DNA of 64,000 nt from Sphaerisporangium corydalis (GTDB lineage Bacteria > Actinomycetota > Actinomycetes > Streptosporangiales > Streptosporangiaceae): positions 44,928 to 108,927 of the forward strand of contig NZ_JANZYP010000025.1 in assembly GCF_025506355.1 (NCBI RefSeq), read 5' to 3'. Under the pieces are notes generated by a model. That model was not told the origin of the DNA and searched no databases. It saw nothing but the letters and a program-made list of their open reading frames with translations. This document shows, piece after piece, positions 23,701 through 32,866 of the stretch. The translations under genes were made by a program, and so were the position numbers. Numbering within the stretch: the first letter of the stretch is position 1; every line of letters starts with the position of its first letter.

Positions 23701-25079
23701 GGTTGTCCATGCTCGACGGCGAGCCCCGCGTGATCACCACCGGCGCCGCCGTCCTGGCCGAGGCCCTGGACGACCAGGCCGTCCCGCGCCTCGGGGTCGA
23801 CTGGCGGCCCCCGCTCCCCGGCACCTCCGCCGCGCTGGCCAAGGTGCTGGCCGATCCACGGCGCGAGCGCGCGAACGAGGTCGCGGTGGGGCGGCTGCTG
23901 TCCGCACGCCCGGCCCTGGTGGGGGTGCGTCCCGCGCGCGAGGTGCTGGACCTGCCGCCGCGCACGTTCTTCCACGCAGGGCCGCCCATCGACTGGGAGC
24001 GCGCCTCGGGCCCGATGCGCGGGGCGCTGATCGGCGCCGCGCTCTTCGAGGGGCTGGCCGGGGACGCCGAGGAGGCCGAGCGGCTGCTGCTGTCGGGAAG
24101 CGTGCGGCTGGACTCCTGCCACCACCACCGCACCGTCGGGCCGATGGCCGGGGTGGTGAGCCCGTCGATGTGGATGTTCGAGGTCGTCGACGGCGAGCAC
24201 GGCAGCACCGCGTACTGCTCGCTGAACGAGGGGCTCGGCAAGGTGCTGCGGTACGGCGCCTACGGTCCCGAGGTCGTCGAGCGGCTGCGCTGGATGGGCG
24301 ACGTGCTCGGGCCGGTGCTCGCGGGGGCGCTGGCGGTGAGCGGGCCGATCGACCTGCGGTCGCTGATCGCCCAGGCGCTCCAGATGGGCGACGAGCTACA
24401 CAACCGTAACCGCGCGGCCACATCTCTGCTGGTCCGCGAGATCGCGCCGGCGATCGTGGACGCCTCGCCCGAGCACGCCGCGTCCGTGCTGCGTTTCATC
24501 AACGGCAACGACCACTTCTTCCTCAACGCGGGCATGGCCGCGGGGAAGGTCAGCGCCGACGCCGCGCGGGACGTCCCCGGGTCCTCGCTGGTGGTCGCCA
24601 TGGCGCGCAACGGCACCGACTTCGGCGTCCAGGTGTCCGGGCTGGGCGACCGGTGGTTCACCGGTCCCGCCGGGGTGCCCGACGGGCTCTACCTGGGCGC
24701 GTACGGGCCGGACGACGCCAACCCCGACATCGGCGACTCCACGATCACCGAGACCTCGGGCCTCGGCGGGTTCGCCATGGCCGCCGCTCCGGCGATCGTC
24801 CGTTTCGTCGGCGGCGACGTGTCGGACGCGATCGCCGCGACCCGGTCGATGTACGAGATCACCCTGGCCGAGCACCCGGCGTACCAGATCCCCGGGCTGG
24901 GTTTCCGGGGGACGCCCACGGGCATCGACGTCGCCCTGGTGGCGCGGACGGGGCAGCTCCCGATCGTCAACACCGGCATCGCGGGCCGCGTCGCGGGAAC
25001 GGGGCAGGTCGGGGCCGGTCTGGTGAGCCCGCCGGCCGAGGCTTTCACCTCGGCGCTGGCCGCTCTCGCCGATACGTAG
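23697..25079 (+). CDS. allG: DUF1116 protein, AllG-like subunit of oxamate carbamoyltransferase
   Basis: A 460-aa protein with a GTG start overlapping the FdrA stop; ATG 23709 is an alternative. The DUF1116 family is recognised by GVDWRPPLPGT, LPPRTFFHAGPPIDWERASG, MRGALIGAALFEGLAG, DSCHHHRTVGPMAGVVSPSM, GDELHNRNRAATSLL and GNDHFFLNAGMAAGK. Conserved His and Arg clusters suggest it carries catalytic residues. Third gene of the operon; the following 127 bp have no gene and lead to the kinase. Confidence 0.88.
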   Translation: MRLSMLDGEPRVITTGAAVLAEALDDQAVPRLGVDWRPPLPGTSAALAKVLADPRRERANEVAVGRLLSARPALVGVRPAREVLDLPPRTFFHAGPPIDWERASGPMRGALIGAALFEGLAGDAEEAERLLLSGSVRLDSCHHHRTVGPMAGVVSPSMWMFEVVDGEHGSTAYCSLNEGLGKVLRYGAYGPEVVERLRWMGDVLGPVLAGALAVSGPIDLRSLIAQALQMGDELHNRNRAATSLLVREIAPAIVDASPEHAASVLRFINGNDHFFLNAGMAAGKVSADAARDVPGSSLVVAMARNGTDFGVQVSGLGDRWFTGPAGVPDGLYLGAYGPDDANPDIGDSTITETSGLGGFAMAAAPAIVRFVGGDVSDAIAATRSMYEITLAEHPAYQIPGLGFRGTPTGIDVALVARTGQLPIVNTGIAGRVAGTGQVGAGLVSPPAEAFTSALAALADT

Positions 25080-25206
25080 ACTGCGCTTGAATTCCCATTG
25101 ACGCGCGTTTGACCCTAATATCAGTGGCCAGCCTCACCGTCTTGACGACGCACATGATCAATTTATGAGGATATGACGCGGACGAGCGTGAATTGGGGAC
25201 CGCGGT

Positions 25207-27840
25207 ATGACGACCGATCGCGCGCTTGGGAGGGCGCCCTCAATGACCGAGGGTAATAGCCCCCTGGGAGGCGCCGGGGTCGCGCCAGAGGGTCAGGGAC
25301 GGCTCGTGGGCCGGCGTTACCGCCTGCTCTCTCCGGTCGGCCGTGGCGGCATGGGCATGGTCTGGCACGCCCATGACGTGCTGCTCGACCGCGACGTCGC
25401 GGTCAAGGAACTGATCCTGCCCTTCGGTCTCGACCACGCGGGCAAGCAGGTCGCCCACCGCCGCATGCTGCGCGAGGCCAGGTCCGCCGCCCGGCTGAGC
25501 CACCCCGGCATCGTCACCGTCCACGACGTCGTCGAGGAGGACGGCCGTCCCTGGATCGTCATGGAGCTGGTCCGCGCCTGGTCGCTGGAGCAGGCCGTGC
25601 GCCAGAGCGGGCCGCTGCCCGTCGTGCAGGCCGCCGAGATCGGCGTCCGCGTCCTCGACGGGCTCCGCCACGCCCACGCCGCCGGCATCCTGCACCGGGA
25701 CGTCAAGCCCGGCAACGTGCTGCTCACCGCCGACCGCGTGGTGCTCACCGACTTCGGCATCGCCGCCATCGAGGGCGACGTCACCATCACCCAGACCGGC
25801 CTGCTCATGGGCTCGCCGGCCTACATCCCGCCGGAGCGGCTCCAGGGCCGCCCGATCACGCACGCCGCCGACCTGTGGTCGTTCGGCGCCACGCTGTACG
25901 CCGCCGTCGAGGGCCGCCCGCCCTACGAGGGGCCCGACGCGGTGGCCGTACTCGGCGCGGTGCTGACCCAGGAGCCCAACCGCCCGCAGCGGGCCGGGGC
26001 GCTCCTGCCGATCATCGAGGGCCTGCTGCGCAAGAACCCCGCCGACCGCATGCCCGCCGCCCAGGCCGCCGACCTGCTGGAACGCGTCCTGCGGACCCAC
26101 GGCTCCGGGCTGTCGCCGCGCGGGGAGCGCCCCGGCTCCACGCCGTTGCCCACGCAGGGCGACTCGACTCCGGTGCGCATGCTCCCTCCGCTCGACCCGC
26201 CTTCGGGGCCGATGCCGTCGCGCATCGTCGAGACCCCCTCGGGGCCGGTGCGCGTCCCGTTCGACCCGGCCGCCGACGCCGACGCCGGGCGTCCCGACAT
26301 GTTCCGGGCGCATGTGCCGAGCGACTCCGGCGCGCACAGCCTGCCGCAGGGGCTGCCCGCCGGGTACGACGCGCTCGACGGGCCCACCAGCACGATGACC
26401 GGCCCCTTCGGCGTGCAGCAGGGCCAGGTGCCGCAGGGCCAGGCGGCCCGGCCGAGCCCCTACGACGCGCTGCGCAGCCCCTCGGGTCCCCAGCCCAACC
26501 CGTACGACGCCATGAGGAGCCAGTCGGGTCCCCAGCCCGATCCGTACGACGCCGTGAGGAGCCAGTCGGGTCCCCTGCCCGACCCGTACGACGCGCTCAG
26601 GAGCACGACCGGGCCGCAGCCCGAGCCGTACAACACGCTGCGCGGCGCTTCGGGCGGCCAGCCGAACCCCTACGACGCGCTCCGGAGCCAGACGGGCCCC
26701 CAGCCCGGTCCCTACGAGTCGCCCGGCAGCACTTCAGGACCTCAGCCCGGCCCGTACAACGCGCTGAACAGCACTTCGGGCCCGTACGAGGCGCTGAGCG
26801 GCCCTTCGGGGCCCCAGCCCGGCCCGTACGAGGGCCTGACCAGCCCGTCCGGACCGCAGCCGAACCCGTACGACGCGCTCAAGAGCGCGAGCGGGCCGCA
26901 ACCGCTGGAGGCGTTCGACGCGCTGAGCGGCAACGCGCTCACCACCGGCCCGCACCGCGCCCAGACCGGCCCCCACCGCGACTCGCTCGTGGCCGGCGAC
27001 ACCGGGTCACGGGTGTGGCCCGCGCGCCAGGGCGGCAACCTCGCCAGCGAGCTGGCCAGGGACTTCACCAGCGACTCCTTCGCCGGCCCGAGGCCGGGCA
27101 CCGGGCCGCAGGACCCCGACACCCGGCCGCGCCGCCGCCGCGCCGATGACGACGATGACGACGACTCCCGCGAGGGACGCTCCCCCGTCCTGCTGGTCCT
27201 GGCCGGCGTCGGTGTCGTCGGCGTGGTGGCCGCCCTGCTGTTCGTGCTGTGGCCGACCGGCTCCCCGCAGGACGACGTCGCCACCCCGCCGGTGGCCACC
27301 GCCGCGCCGACCGACCAGCCCTCGACGCTGGCCGCCCCCGAGGACCAGCCCTCGGCGCTCGCCGGCCCCGACGACCAGGTGGCCCCCACCCAGATCCCGT
27401 CGACCTTCCGCTCCCAGACGCAGGTGGGGGTGTCGGTCGCGGTCCCGAAGGACTGGACGGCGTCCACCTCGGGCGACACGGTGACCTACATCGGCCCCAA
27501 GAGCTCCGGGCGGCGCATCCAGATCAAGAAGGTGCCCTCGACCGGCGACGACGGGCTCGCGGTGCTCACCAAGGCCAAGGACGAGGCGACGCTCACCGAC
27601 TACGCCCAGGCCAGGCTGGAGTCCTCCTCGTTCGGTGAGGAGGACTGGCAGGCGAGCGTGTGGGAGTACACCTACACCGCGCTGAACAACGTGACCACGC
27701 ACGCCGTCACCCGGCACATCACCATCGACGACAAGACCGCCTACGAGGTCACCATCACCGCGCCCGACGCCGAATGGGGCCAGGCGGAGAACCGCCAGAC
27801 CATGGCGATCCTGTGGAGCAGCTTCAAGCCCGTCTCCTGA
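25207..27840 (+). CDS. Transmembrane Ser/Thr protein kinase with repeat linker
   Basis: An 877-aa receptor-type kinase. The kinase domain (about residues 35-300) has VGRGGMGMVW (P-loop), VAVKEL (Lys), ILHRDVKPGNVLL (HRD) and LTDFGIA (DFG), with GSPAYIPPERL in the activation segment. Then comes a Pro/Ser/Gly-rich juxtamembrane linker with eleven ~14-residue repeats (26458-26907), a Glu/Asp-Arg stretch, one membrane helix (about 660-682, VLLVLAGVGVVGVVAALLFV) and an extracellular domain of ~140 residues (VGVSVAVPKDWTASTSG ... AILWSSFKPV). It has no PASTA repeats, so the extracellular ligand is not muropeptide by analogy. The stop abuts the convergent phosphoesterase stop (TGATCA). Confidence 0.93.
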   Translation: MTTDRALGRAPSMTEGNSPLGGAGVAPEGQGRLVGRRYRLLSPVGRGGMGMVWHAHDVLLDRDVAVKELILPFGLDHAGKQVAHRRMLREARSAARLSHPGIVTVHDVVEEDGRPWIVMELVRAWSLEQAVRQSGPLPVVQAAEIGVRVLDGLRHAHAAGILHRDVKPGNVLLTADRVVLTDFGIAAIEGDVTITQTGLLMGSPAYIPPERLQGRPITHAADLWSFGATLYAAVEGRPPYEGPDAVAVLGAVLTQEPNRPQRAGALLPIIEGLLRKNPADRMPAAQAADLLERVLRTHGSGLSPRGERPGSTPLPTQGDSTPVRMLPPLDPPSGPMPSRIVETPSGPVRVPFDPAADADAGRPDMFRAHVPSDSGAHSLPQGLPAGYDALDGPTSTMTGPFGVQQGQVPQGQAARPSPYDALRSPSGPQPNPYDAMRSQSGPQPDPYDAVRSQSGPLPDPYDALRSTTGPQPEPYNTLRGASGGQPNPYDALRSQTGPQPGPYESPGSTSGPQPGPYNALNSTSGPYEALSGPSGPQPGPYEGLTSPSGPQPNPYDALKSASGPQPLEAFDALSGNALTTGPHRAQTGPHRDSLVAGDTGSRVWPARQGGNLASELARDFTSDSFAGPRPGTGPQDPDTRPRRRRADDDDDDDSREGRSPVLLVLAGVGVVGVVAALLFVLWPTGSPQDDVATPPVATAAPTDQPSTLAAPEDQPSALAGPDDQVAPTQIPSTFRSQTQVGVSVAVPKDWTASTSGDTVTYIGPKSSGRRIQIKKVPSTGDDGLAVLTKAKDEATLTDYAQARLESSSFGEEDWQASVWEYTYTALNNVTTHAVTRHITIDDKTAYEVTITAPDAEWGQAENRQTMAILWSSFKPVS
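26458..26907 (+). repeat. In-frame ~42-bp coding repeats in the kinase linker
   Basis: Eleven degenerate copies of a 14-residue unit, consensus PYDALRSxSGPQPx, one of them shortened by four residues. Each has one Tyr and one or two Ser/Thr next to Gly-Pro, so it could be a multi-phosphorylation scaffold. Protein-level conservation is clearer than DNA-level identity. Confidence 0.85.
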
Positions 27841-29409
27841 TCAGGTGAGCGGGATCGCGACCTCGTCCTCCAGCGGCGGCTCGATCTCCTGCGGGCGGCA
27901 GCCGGTGGCGGCGAAGCAGCGGATCCGCAGCGTGCCGTCCTGGACCGAGACGTGCAGAAGGCTCTTGAAGAACGGCGGGGTGTCCCAGTCGGACAGCTCG
28001 GAGAACCAGCGGTGGAACGTGCGGCCCACCGGCAGGCGGAACGGCATGGGCCAGCCGCCGAGGATCCGGGCCGCCCACCGCATCCGCGCCGTGATCCGCA
28101 CGGGCCCGCCCTGCCGGACCGGCGCCGTGGCGCCCGGCGAGGCCGGCGTCCCGTCGCCGGTGCCGACCGGGCGCGGCGGGGTGTTGCCGATCTGCCGGGA
28201 CATCAGCGTCAGGCCCTCGTCGGGCGAGAGGTAGAGCCAGCGCAGGCGCCAGCGGCCCCGGTAGAGGTTGCTGTAGAACGACAGCGAGTCGCCGCGCAGC
28301 GGGTAGCACTTGAAGTCGTCCTCGTGCACGCCCCCGACGTCGACCCTCGGGATCGTGTGGGTGGCGTGCATGAACGCCCCGCCGCCGCCGGACACGATGT
28401 ACTGGATGACCCGGTCGCCCACCTTGACCGGGTAGCGCTGGTAGTTGTGGGTGTCCCCGCCGATGGCCGCCACGTAGTTGCTCGCCGGGTCCCTGACGAT
28501 CTCGTCGACCGTGCCGCCGTCCTCGATGGGGCAGGGGTGGTACTCGTTGCGGTCGTAGATCGGCTTGCCGGTGATCAGGATCTTGGGCCGGGGGTCGGCC
28601 GACACCTGGCGCAGCCACGCGCCCTGGTCGCGGTCGATGCCGCCCTTGATGCCGGTGTCGATGCCCACCAACAGCAGGCCGGGCAGGTCGATCACCCAGT
28701 ACGGCGCGGGCTGCACCGCTTGCTGGGCGGGCAGCGACCGGCGGGTCATGGCCTCGGCGAACTTCGGCTCGTCGGCCGTGTCGGGCTTGGTCCAGAGCAG
28801 GCCGCGCACCCCCGAGGGCGACAGCGAGAACCCCCGCCGGCGCGCCTCCAGCGCGGGCGCCTCGCAGAAGACCCGCATGAAACCGCCCAGCCCGTCGTAC
28901 CAGTCGTGGTTGCCGGGGACCGCGTAGATCGGGGCGGTGTAGTCCTTGTACGGGCGGAAGAACTTGTCGTCGTACTCGTTGACCGAGCCGGTGGGGTAGA
29001 TGACGTCGCTCGCCACGACCGTGAAGGCGGTGCCGGCGCCGAGGGTGAGCAGGCCGGGCACCACGGCGTACTGGGAGGCGTCGCCCTCACCGGTGTCGCC
29101 GACGACCAGGAAGCTGTAGTCCCCGCTCCCCACATCCGGCTTTATCCGGAAATCAGGGTCGACGCCGTGTTCCCGGCGGGCCGCCACCCAGCGGCGGCGC
29201 ACCTCGTTCGAGGGGTCGCCGAACAGCTGCGCGAGGATCTCGTTGCGCGAGCGCCACAGCGTGCGGGGCGTCAGCCAGGAGAAGCTCACCTCGTTCGGGC
29301 GCAGCGCCTGGAACGCTCCCATCTCCTGGCAGGACCACCCGGCGCCCTCTTCCGACACCCGGGACGACACCCGCCTGCCGCGCGCCGCCGCCCGCTCCAC
29401 ATCGACCAT
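27841..29409 (-). CDS. Metallophosphoesterase
   Basis: A 522-aa protein of the calcineurin-like phosphoesterase superfamily. Metal-binding motifs in order: VVGDTGEGDAS (GDxG, about residue 102), VPGNHDWYDGLGG (GNHD, about 165), and GGDTHNYQRY (GDxH, about 325), with VIDLPGLLLVGIDTGIKGG in between. No signal peptide or helix is seen, so it is probably cytoplasmic or peripheral. The ATG at 29409 has a weak ribosome site. It converges on the kinase gene with no gap (kinase TGA at 27838-27840, this stop at 27841-27843). Substrate unknown. Confidence 0.85.
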   Translation of the reverse strand: MVDVERAAARGRRVSSRVSEEGAGWSCQEMGAFQALRPNEVSFSWLTPRTLWRSRNEILAQLFGDPSNEVRRRWVAARREHGVDPDFRIKPDVGSGDYSFLVVGDTGEGDASQYAVVPGLLTLGAGTAFTVVASDVIYPTGSVNEYDDKFFRPYKDYTAPIYAVPGNHDWYDGLGGFMRVFCEAPALEARRRGFSLSPSGVRGLLWTKPDTADEPKFAEAMTRRSLPAQQAVQPAPYWVIDLPGLLLVGIDTGIKGGIDRDQGAWLRQVSADPRPKILITGKPIYDRNEYHPCPIEDGGTVDEIVRDPASNYVAAIGGDTHNYQRYPVKVGDRVIQYIVSGGGGAFMHATHTIPRVDVGGVHEDDFKCYPLRGDSLSFYSNLYRGRWRLRWLYLSPDEGLTLMSRQIGNTPPRPVGTGDGTPASPGATAPVRQGGPVRITARMRWAARILGGWPMPFRLPVGRTFHRWFSELSDWDTPPFFKSLLHVSVQDGTLRIRCFAATGCRPQEIEPPLEDEVAIPLT

Positions 29410-29489
29410 GACCCTATCTTTGCCATGATCGTCCCCGAACGCCTACCGGATCGGCCAATCGGCACCATCCCGGCATGCCGCCCAGGGTG

Positions 29490-31133
29490 TCAGGACCCCG
29501 GGGGCCCTTCGGGGATCAGGATGCCCGGGTTGAGGATGCCCGCCGGGTCCAGGCGCTCCTTGACCGCGCGCAGGACCTCCACGCCCAGCTCGCCGATCTC
29601 GTCCGCGTACGCCTCCCGGTGGTCGCCGCCCACGCCGTGGTGGTGGGAGATCGTGCCGCCCGCCAGCCCGATCGCCTCGTTCACGGCCTTCTTGGCGATG
29701 TCCCACTGGGCGAGGGGGTCGGCGCTCTGCGCGGTCACGACGGTGAAGTACAGCGAGGCGCCCGTGCCGTACACGTGGGACAGATGGCACATGACCAGCG
29801 GCGCGCTGCCGGGACCCGTCCCGCCGGCCGTCCCGAGCGCCACGCTCAGCACGAGCCGCACCGCGTCGTACAGCCTCGGGATCCCCGACCAGAAGCAGGC
29901 CGTCTCCAGGGTCTCCACGGTCGCCCCCGCCGCCAGCAGCGCGTCGCGCAGGTAGGGCGCGGCGAAACGGCCGTGCGCCCACGCCTCGCCGGGCTCGGGC
30001 CCGAGGTAGACCCCGCCCATCTCCGACAGCGTCGCCGCCGTACGCTCCCGGCGGTGGGCGACGTCGCCCGCCTCGCCCTCGTACCCGACGACGGCCAGGC
30101 AGCCCGCGTCGGACCTGAACCCGCCGATCTCGCCGGGCTTGGCGAGGCCGACCATGGTCTCGGCCTCGTCCGACAGGCGCAGCACGGTCGGCATCGGCCC
30201 CTCCTGGGCCACCCGCCGCAGCGCCGCCGTCCCGGCCTTGAACGAGGGGAACCGCCAGCCCTCGTAGACCTTCTCTGCCGGGGCGTGCCGCACGCGCAGC
30301 CGCAGGGAGGTGATGACCCCGAAGGCGCCCTCGGAACCGAGGACGAGCTGGCGCAGGTCGGGCCCGGCGGCCGACTTCGGCGCCCGCCCGGCCTCCAGCG
30401 TGCCGCGCGGGGTGGCGACGGTCACCCCCATCACCATGTCGTCGAAGCGCCCGTACCCCGCCGAGGCCTGGCCGCTCGACCGCGCCGCGGCGAAGCCCCC
30501 CAGGGTGGCGTACTCGTAGGACTGGGGGAAGTGGCCCAGGGTCAGCCCGTGCCGGGCGAGGATCATCTCGGCCTGCGGGGCGCGCAGGCCCGGCTCGAAG
30601 TCGGCGACCAGCGACTCGGCGTCCAGCGACAGCATGCGGTTGAGCCGGGTCACGTCCAGGGCGACCACGCCGGCGAAGCCGCACCGCGAGGCCACGAGCC
30701 CGCCGACGACCGAGGTGCCGCCCCCGAAGGGCACGACGGCGACCCGGTGGTGGGCGCAGACGCGCAGCACTTCGAGGACCTCCTCGTGCGACCCGGGCAG
30801 CAGCACGGCGTCCGGGGCCTCCGAGCCGTCGCCGTCGCGCATGCGCAGCAGGTCGGGCGTGGACTTGCCCCGGGTGTGCCGGATCCGGGCGTCGTCGTCG
30901 AAGCGGACGTTGGCGGCGCCGACGGCCCTGCGGAGATCGGCCAGCACCAGCGGCGACAGGGCGACGGCGTTCAGCCTGACCTCACCGAAGCTCGCCGCGG
31001 GCCGCGCGGGCTCGCGCACGCCCAGCAACTCGCTCAGCAGCTTGCGTACGGGTGCGGGCAGTCCGGTGGCCTTGGCGGGGTCGCCCCAGCCGGACCAGAG
31101 CATGGGCTCGGCAGCGCTGTCGGGAGTTTCCAC
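29490..31133 (-). CDS. FAD-linked oxidase, alkyl-DHAP-synthase-like
   Basis: A 547-aa VAO/PCMH-type flavoprotein. The FAD-binding half carries VVPFGGGTSVVGGL (flavin pyrophosphate loop, about residue 145), LGGFAAARSSGQASAGYGRF and LVLGSEGAFGVIT. The C-terminal cap has SHVYGTGASLYFTV and the HHHGVGGDHR active-site segment with ILNPGILIP at the end. These are features of alkyldihydroxyacetonephosphate synthase (AGPS)-like bacterial proteins. The GTG start has TAGGA upstream. It is divergent from a glycerol-3-phosphate dehydrogenase gene, 67 bp away, which supports a role around glycerol-phosphate/DHAP, but ether-lipid formation is not shown. Confidence 0.85.
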   Translation of the reverse strand: METPDSAAEPMLWSGWGDPAKATGLPAPVRKLLSELLGVREPARPAASFGEVRLNAVALSPLVLADLRRAVGAANVRFDDDARIRHTRGKSTPDLLRMRDGDGSEAPDAVLLPGSHEEVLEVLRVCAHHRVAVVPFGGGTSVVGGLVASRCGFAGVVALDVTRLNRMLSLDAESLVADFEPGLRAPQAEMILARHGLTLGHFPQSYEYATLGGFAAARSSGQASAGYGRFDDMVMGVTVATPRGTLEAGRAPKSAAGPDLRQLVLGSEGAFGVITSLRLRVRHAPAEKVYEGWRFPSFKAGTAALRRVAQEGPMPTVLRLSDEAETMVGLAKPGEIGGFRSDAGCLAVVGYEGEAGDVAHRRERTAATLSEMGGVYLGPEPGEAWAHGRFAAPYLRDALLAAGATVETLETACFWSGIPRLYDAVRLVLSVALGTAGGTGPGSAPLVMCHLSHVYGTGASLYFTVVTAQSADPLAQWDIAKKAVNEAIGLAGGTISHHHGVGGDHREAYADEIGELGVEVLRAVKERLDPAGILNPGILIPEGPPGS

Positions 31134-31200
31134 GTCCTACACTTTGACACGCCCGATTGTGGTATCCCCTCCGGGCGTCCCCGTGAGAGGTGCCGGCCCC

Positions 31201-32736
31201 ATGCAGACCCCCGCTCCCCCATCGCCGGGCGATCCCGTCCCGGGGTCCTCGCTCAACGCGGCGCGGCGGGCCAGGGAGCTCGCGGAGGCGCGCGAGACGG
31301 TCGTGGACGTCCTGGTCGTCGGCCTGGGCGCCACCGGCGCCGGCGCCGCGCTCGACGCCGCCTCCCGCGGCCTGTCGGTGGTGGCCGTCGACGCCCACGA
31401 CCTGGCGTTCGGCACCTCGCGGTGGAGCTCCAAGATGATCCACGGCGGGCTCCGCTACCTCGCCAAGGGCCAGGTCGGCGTGGCCAGGGAGAGCGCCGTC
31501 GAGCGCGGGATCCTGCTGCGCCACACCGCTCCGCACCTGGTCACCGCCCAGCCGTACGTGCTGCCCCTCACCCCGGAGGTCTCCAGGGGCCAGGCCGGGC
31601 TGATGATGGCCGGGTACCGGCTCGGCGACCTGCTCCGCGCCTCGGCGGGCACCCCGCGGGCGACGCTCCCCGGCCCGACCCGGGTGCCGGCCTCGCGGGC
31701 CCGCGCCCTGGTGCCTGCCCTGCGCGGGCACGGGCTGCGCGGCGGGCTGGTGTCCTTCGACGGGCGGGTGGTCGACGACGCCCGGCTGGTGGTCGCGATC
31801 GCCAGGACCGCCGCCGCGCACGGCGCCCGGGTGCTCACCCGCTGCCGCGCCCTGTCGCTGTCCGGCGACGGGGCCGAGGTGCGTGACGAACTGGGCGGGG
31901 ACACCTTCACGATCCGCGCGCGCAGGGTGGTCAACGCGACGGGCGTGTGGGCCGGGGAGCTCGTCCCGTCGGTGTCCATGCGGCCCTCCCGGGGCACCCA
32001 CCTGGTGCTGCGGCCGGGCGCGCTCGGTGATCAGCGCGCGGGCATGCACGTGCCGATCCCGGGCGAGGGGGCCCGGTTCGTCCTGGTCCTGCCCCAGCCC
32101 GGCGGCCGCGTCTACGTGGGGCTCACCGACGAGCCGGTGGAGGGGCCGATCCCCGACGTCCCCGAGGCGCCCGAGGGCGACATCGCCTTCCTCCTCGAGG
32201 TTCTCAACTCGGTTCTGGAGACTCCGGTGGCCCGCGCGGACGTGGCGGGCGCCTACGCGGGGCTGAGGCCGCTGCTGAACGCCGAAGGGCGCACGGCCGA
32301 CCTCTCCCGCAGGCACGCCATCCTGACGGCCCCTGACGGCGTCGTGACGATCGTCGGCGGAAAGCTGACCACCTACCGCCGGATGGCCGAGGACGTGGTG
32401 GACGCGGCGTTCCCCGGCGCGCCCCGCAGCCGCACGGCCCGGCTGCCCCTGGTGGGGGCGGGCCCCCCGGCGCCCGGCGGCGGGGTCCCCGGCCGGCTCA
32501 CCGAGCGGTACGGCTCGGAGGCGGCGGCCGTGTACGATCTCGCGCGGCGCGACCCCCGCCTGGCGGAGGTCCTGCCGCTGGGGGTCACCCTGGCCGAGCT
32601 GGTGTGGGCCGTGCGTCACGAGGGGGCCCTGGACGCGGGCGACCTGCTGGACAGGCGCACCCGCATCGGGCTGGTGCCCGAGGACCGCGAGGCGGCGCTG
32701 CCCGCGGCCGGGCGGGCGCTGCGCGACCACGCCTGA
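31201..32736 (+). CDS. glpD: Glycerol-3-phosphate dehydrogenase (FAD)
   Basis: A 511-aa membrane-associated flavoenzyme that oxidises sn-glycerol-3-phosphate to DHAP and reduces quinone. N-terminal FAD fold VLVVGLGATGAGAALDAASR, then FGTSRWSSKMIHGGLRYL, the GlpD/GlpA signature with active-site residues. Further RGTHLVL, GRVYVGLTDEP and TIVGGKLTTYRRMAEDV before a C-terminal helical domain (DUF/DAO_C). ATG 31201 is chosen; GTG 31183 is a possible alternative. It shares a 67-bp divergent promoter region with the AGPS-like gene, suggesting joint regulation. Confidence 0.92.
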   Translation: MQTPAPPSPGDPVPGSSLNAARRARELAEARETVVDVLVVGLGATGAGAALDAASRGLSVVAVDAHDLAFGTSRWSSKMIHGGLRYLAKGQVGVARESAVERGILLRHTAPHLVTAQPYVLPLTPEVSRGQAGLMMAGYRLGDLLRASAGTPRATLPGPTRVPASRARALVPALRGHGLRGGLVSFDGRVVDDARLVVAIARTAAAHGARVLTRCRALSLSGDGAEVRDELGGDTFTIRARRVVNATGVWAGELVPSVSMRPSRGTHLVLRPGALGDQRAGMHVPIPGEGARFVLVLPQPGGRVYVGLTDEPVEGPIPDVPEAPEGDIAFLLEVLNSVLETPVARADVAGAYAGLRPLLNAEGRTADLSRRHAILTAPDGVVTIVGGKLTTYRRMAEDVVDAAFPGAPRSRTARLPLVGAGPPAPGGGVPGRLTERYGSEAAAVYDLARRDPRLAEVLPLGVTLAELVWAVRHEGALDAGDLLDRRTRIGLVPEDREAALPAAGRALRDHA

Positions 32737-32829
32737 CCGCCCGGAGGCGGCATACCCGGGCCCAGCGTAGGGGCCGGGACGGATGACCACCCCTGAAACC
32801 TGTACTTGTGCGTCGATCACCCCTACCCG

Positions 32830-32848
32830 TTAGGTTAGTCTTACCTAA
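32830..32848. promoter_or_regulatory. Iron box (IdeR/DmdR1/DtxR-type operator)
   Basis: TTAGGTTAGTCTTACCTAA is a 19-bp inverted repeat that matches the actinobacterial consensus TTAGGTTAGSCTAACCTAA at all but one or two central positions. It ends 18 bp before the GTG start of the sucrase/ferredoxin-like gene. A possible -35 (TTGTGC, 32806-32811) lies upstream, so bound repressor would cover the -10 region. Confidence 0.88.
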
Positions 32849-32866
32849 GTCAGTCGGGGAGGACGT

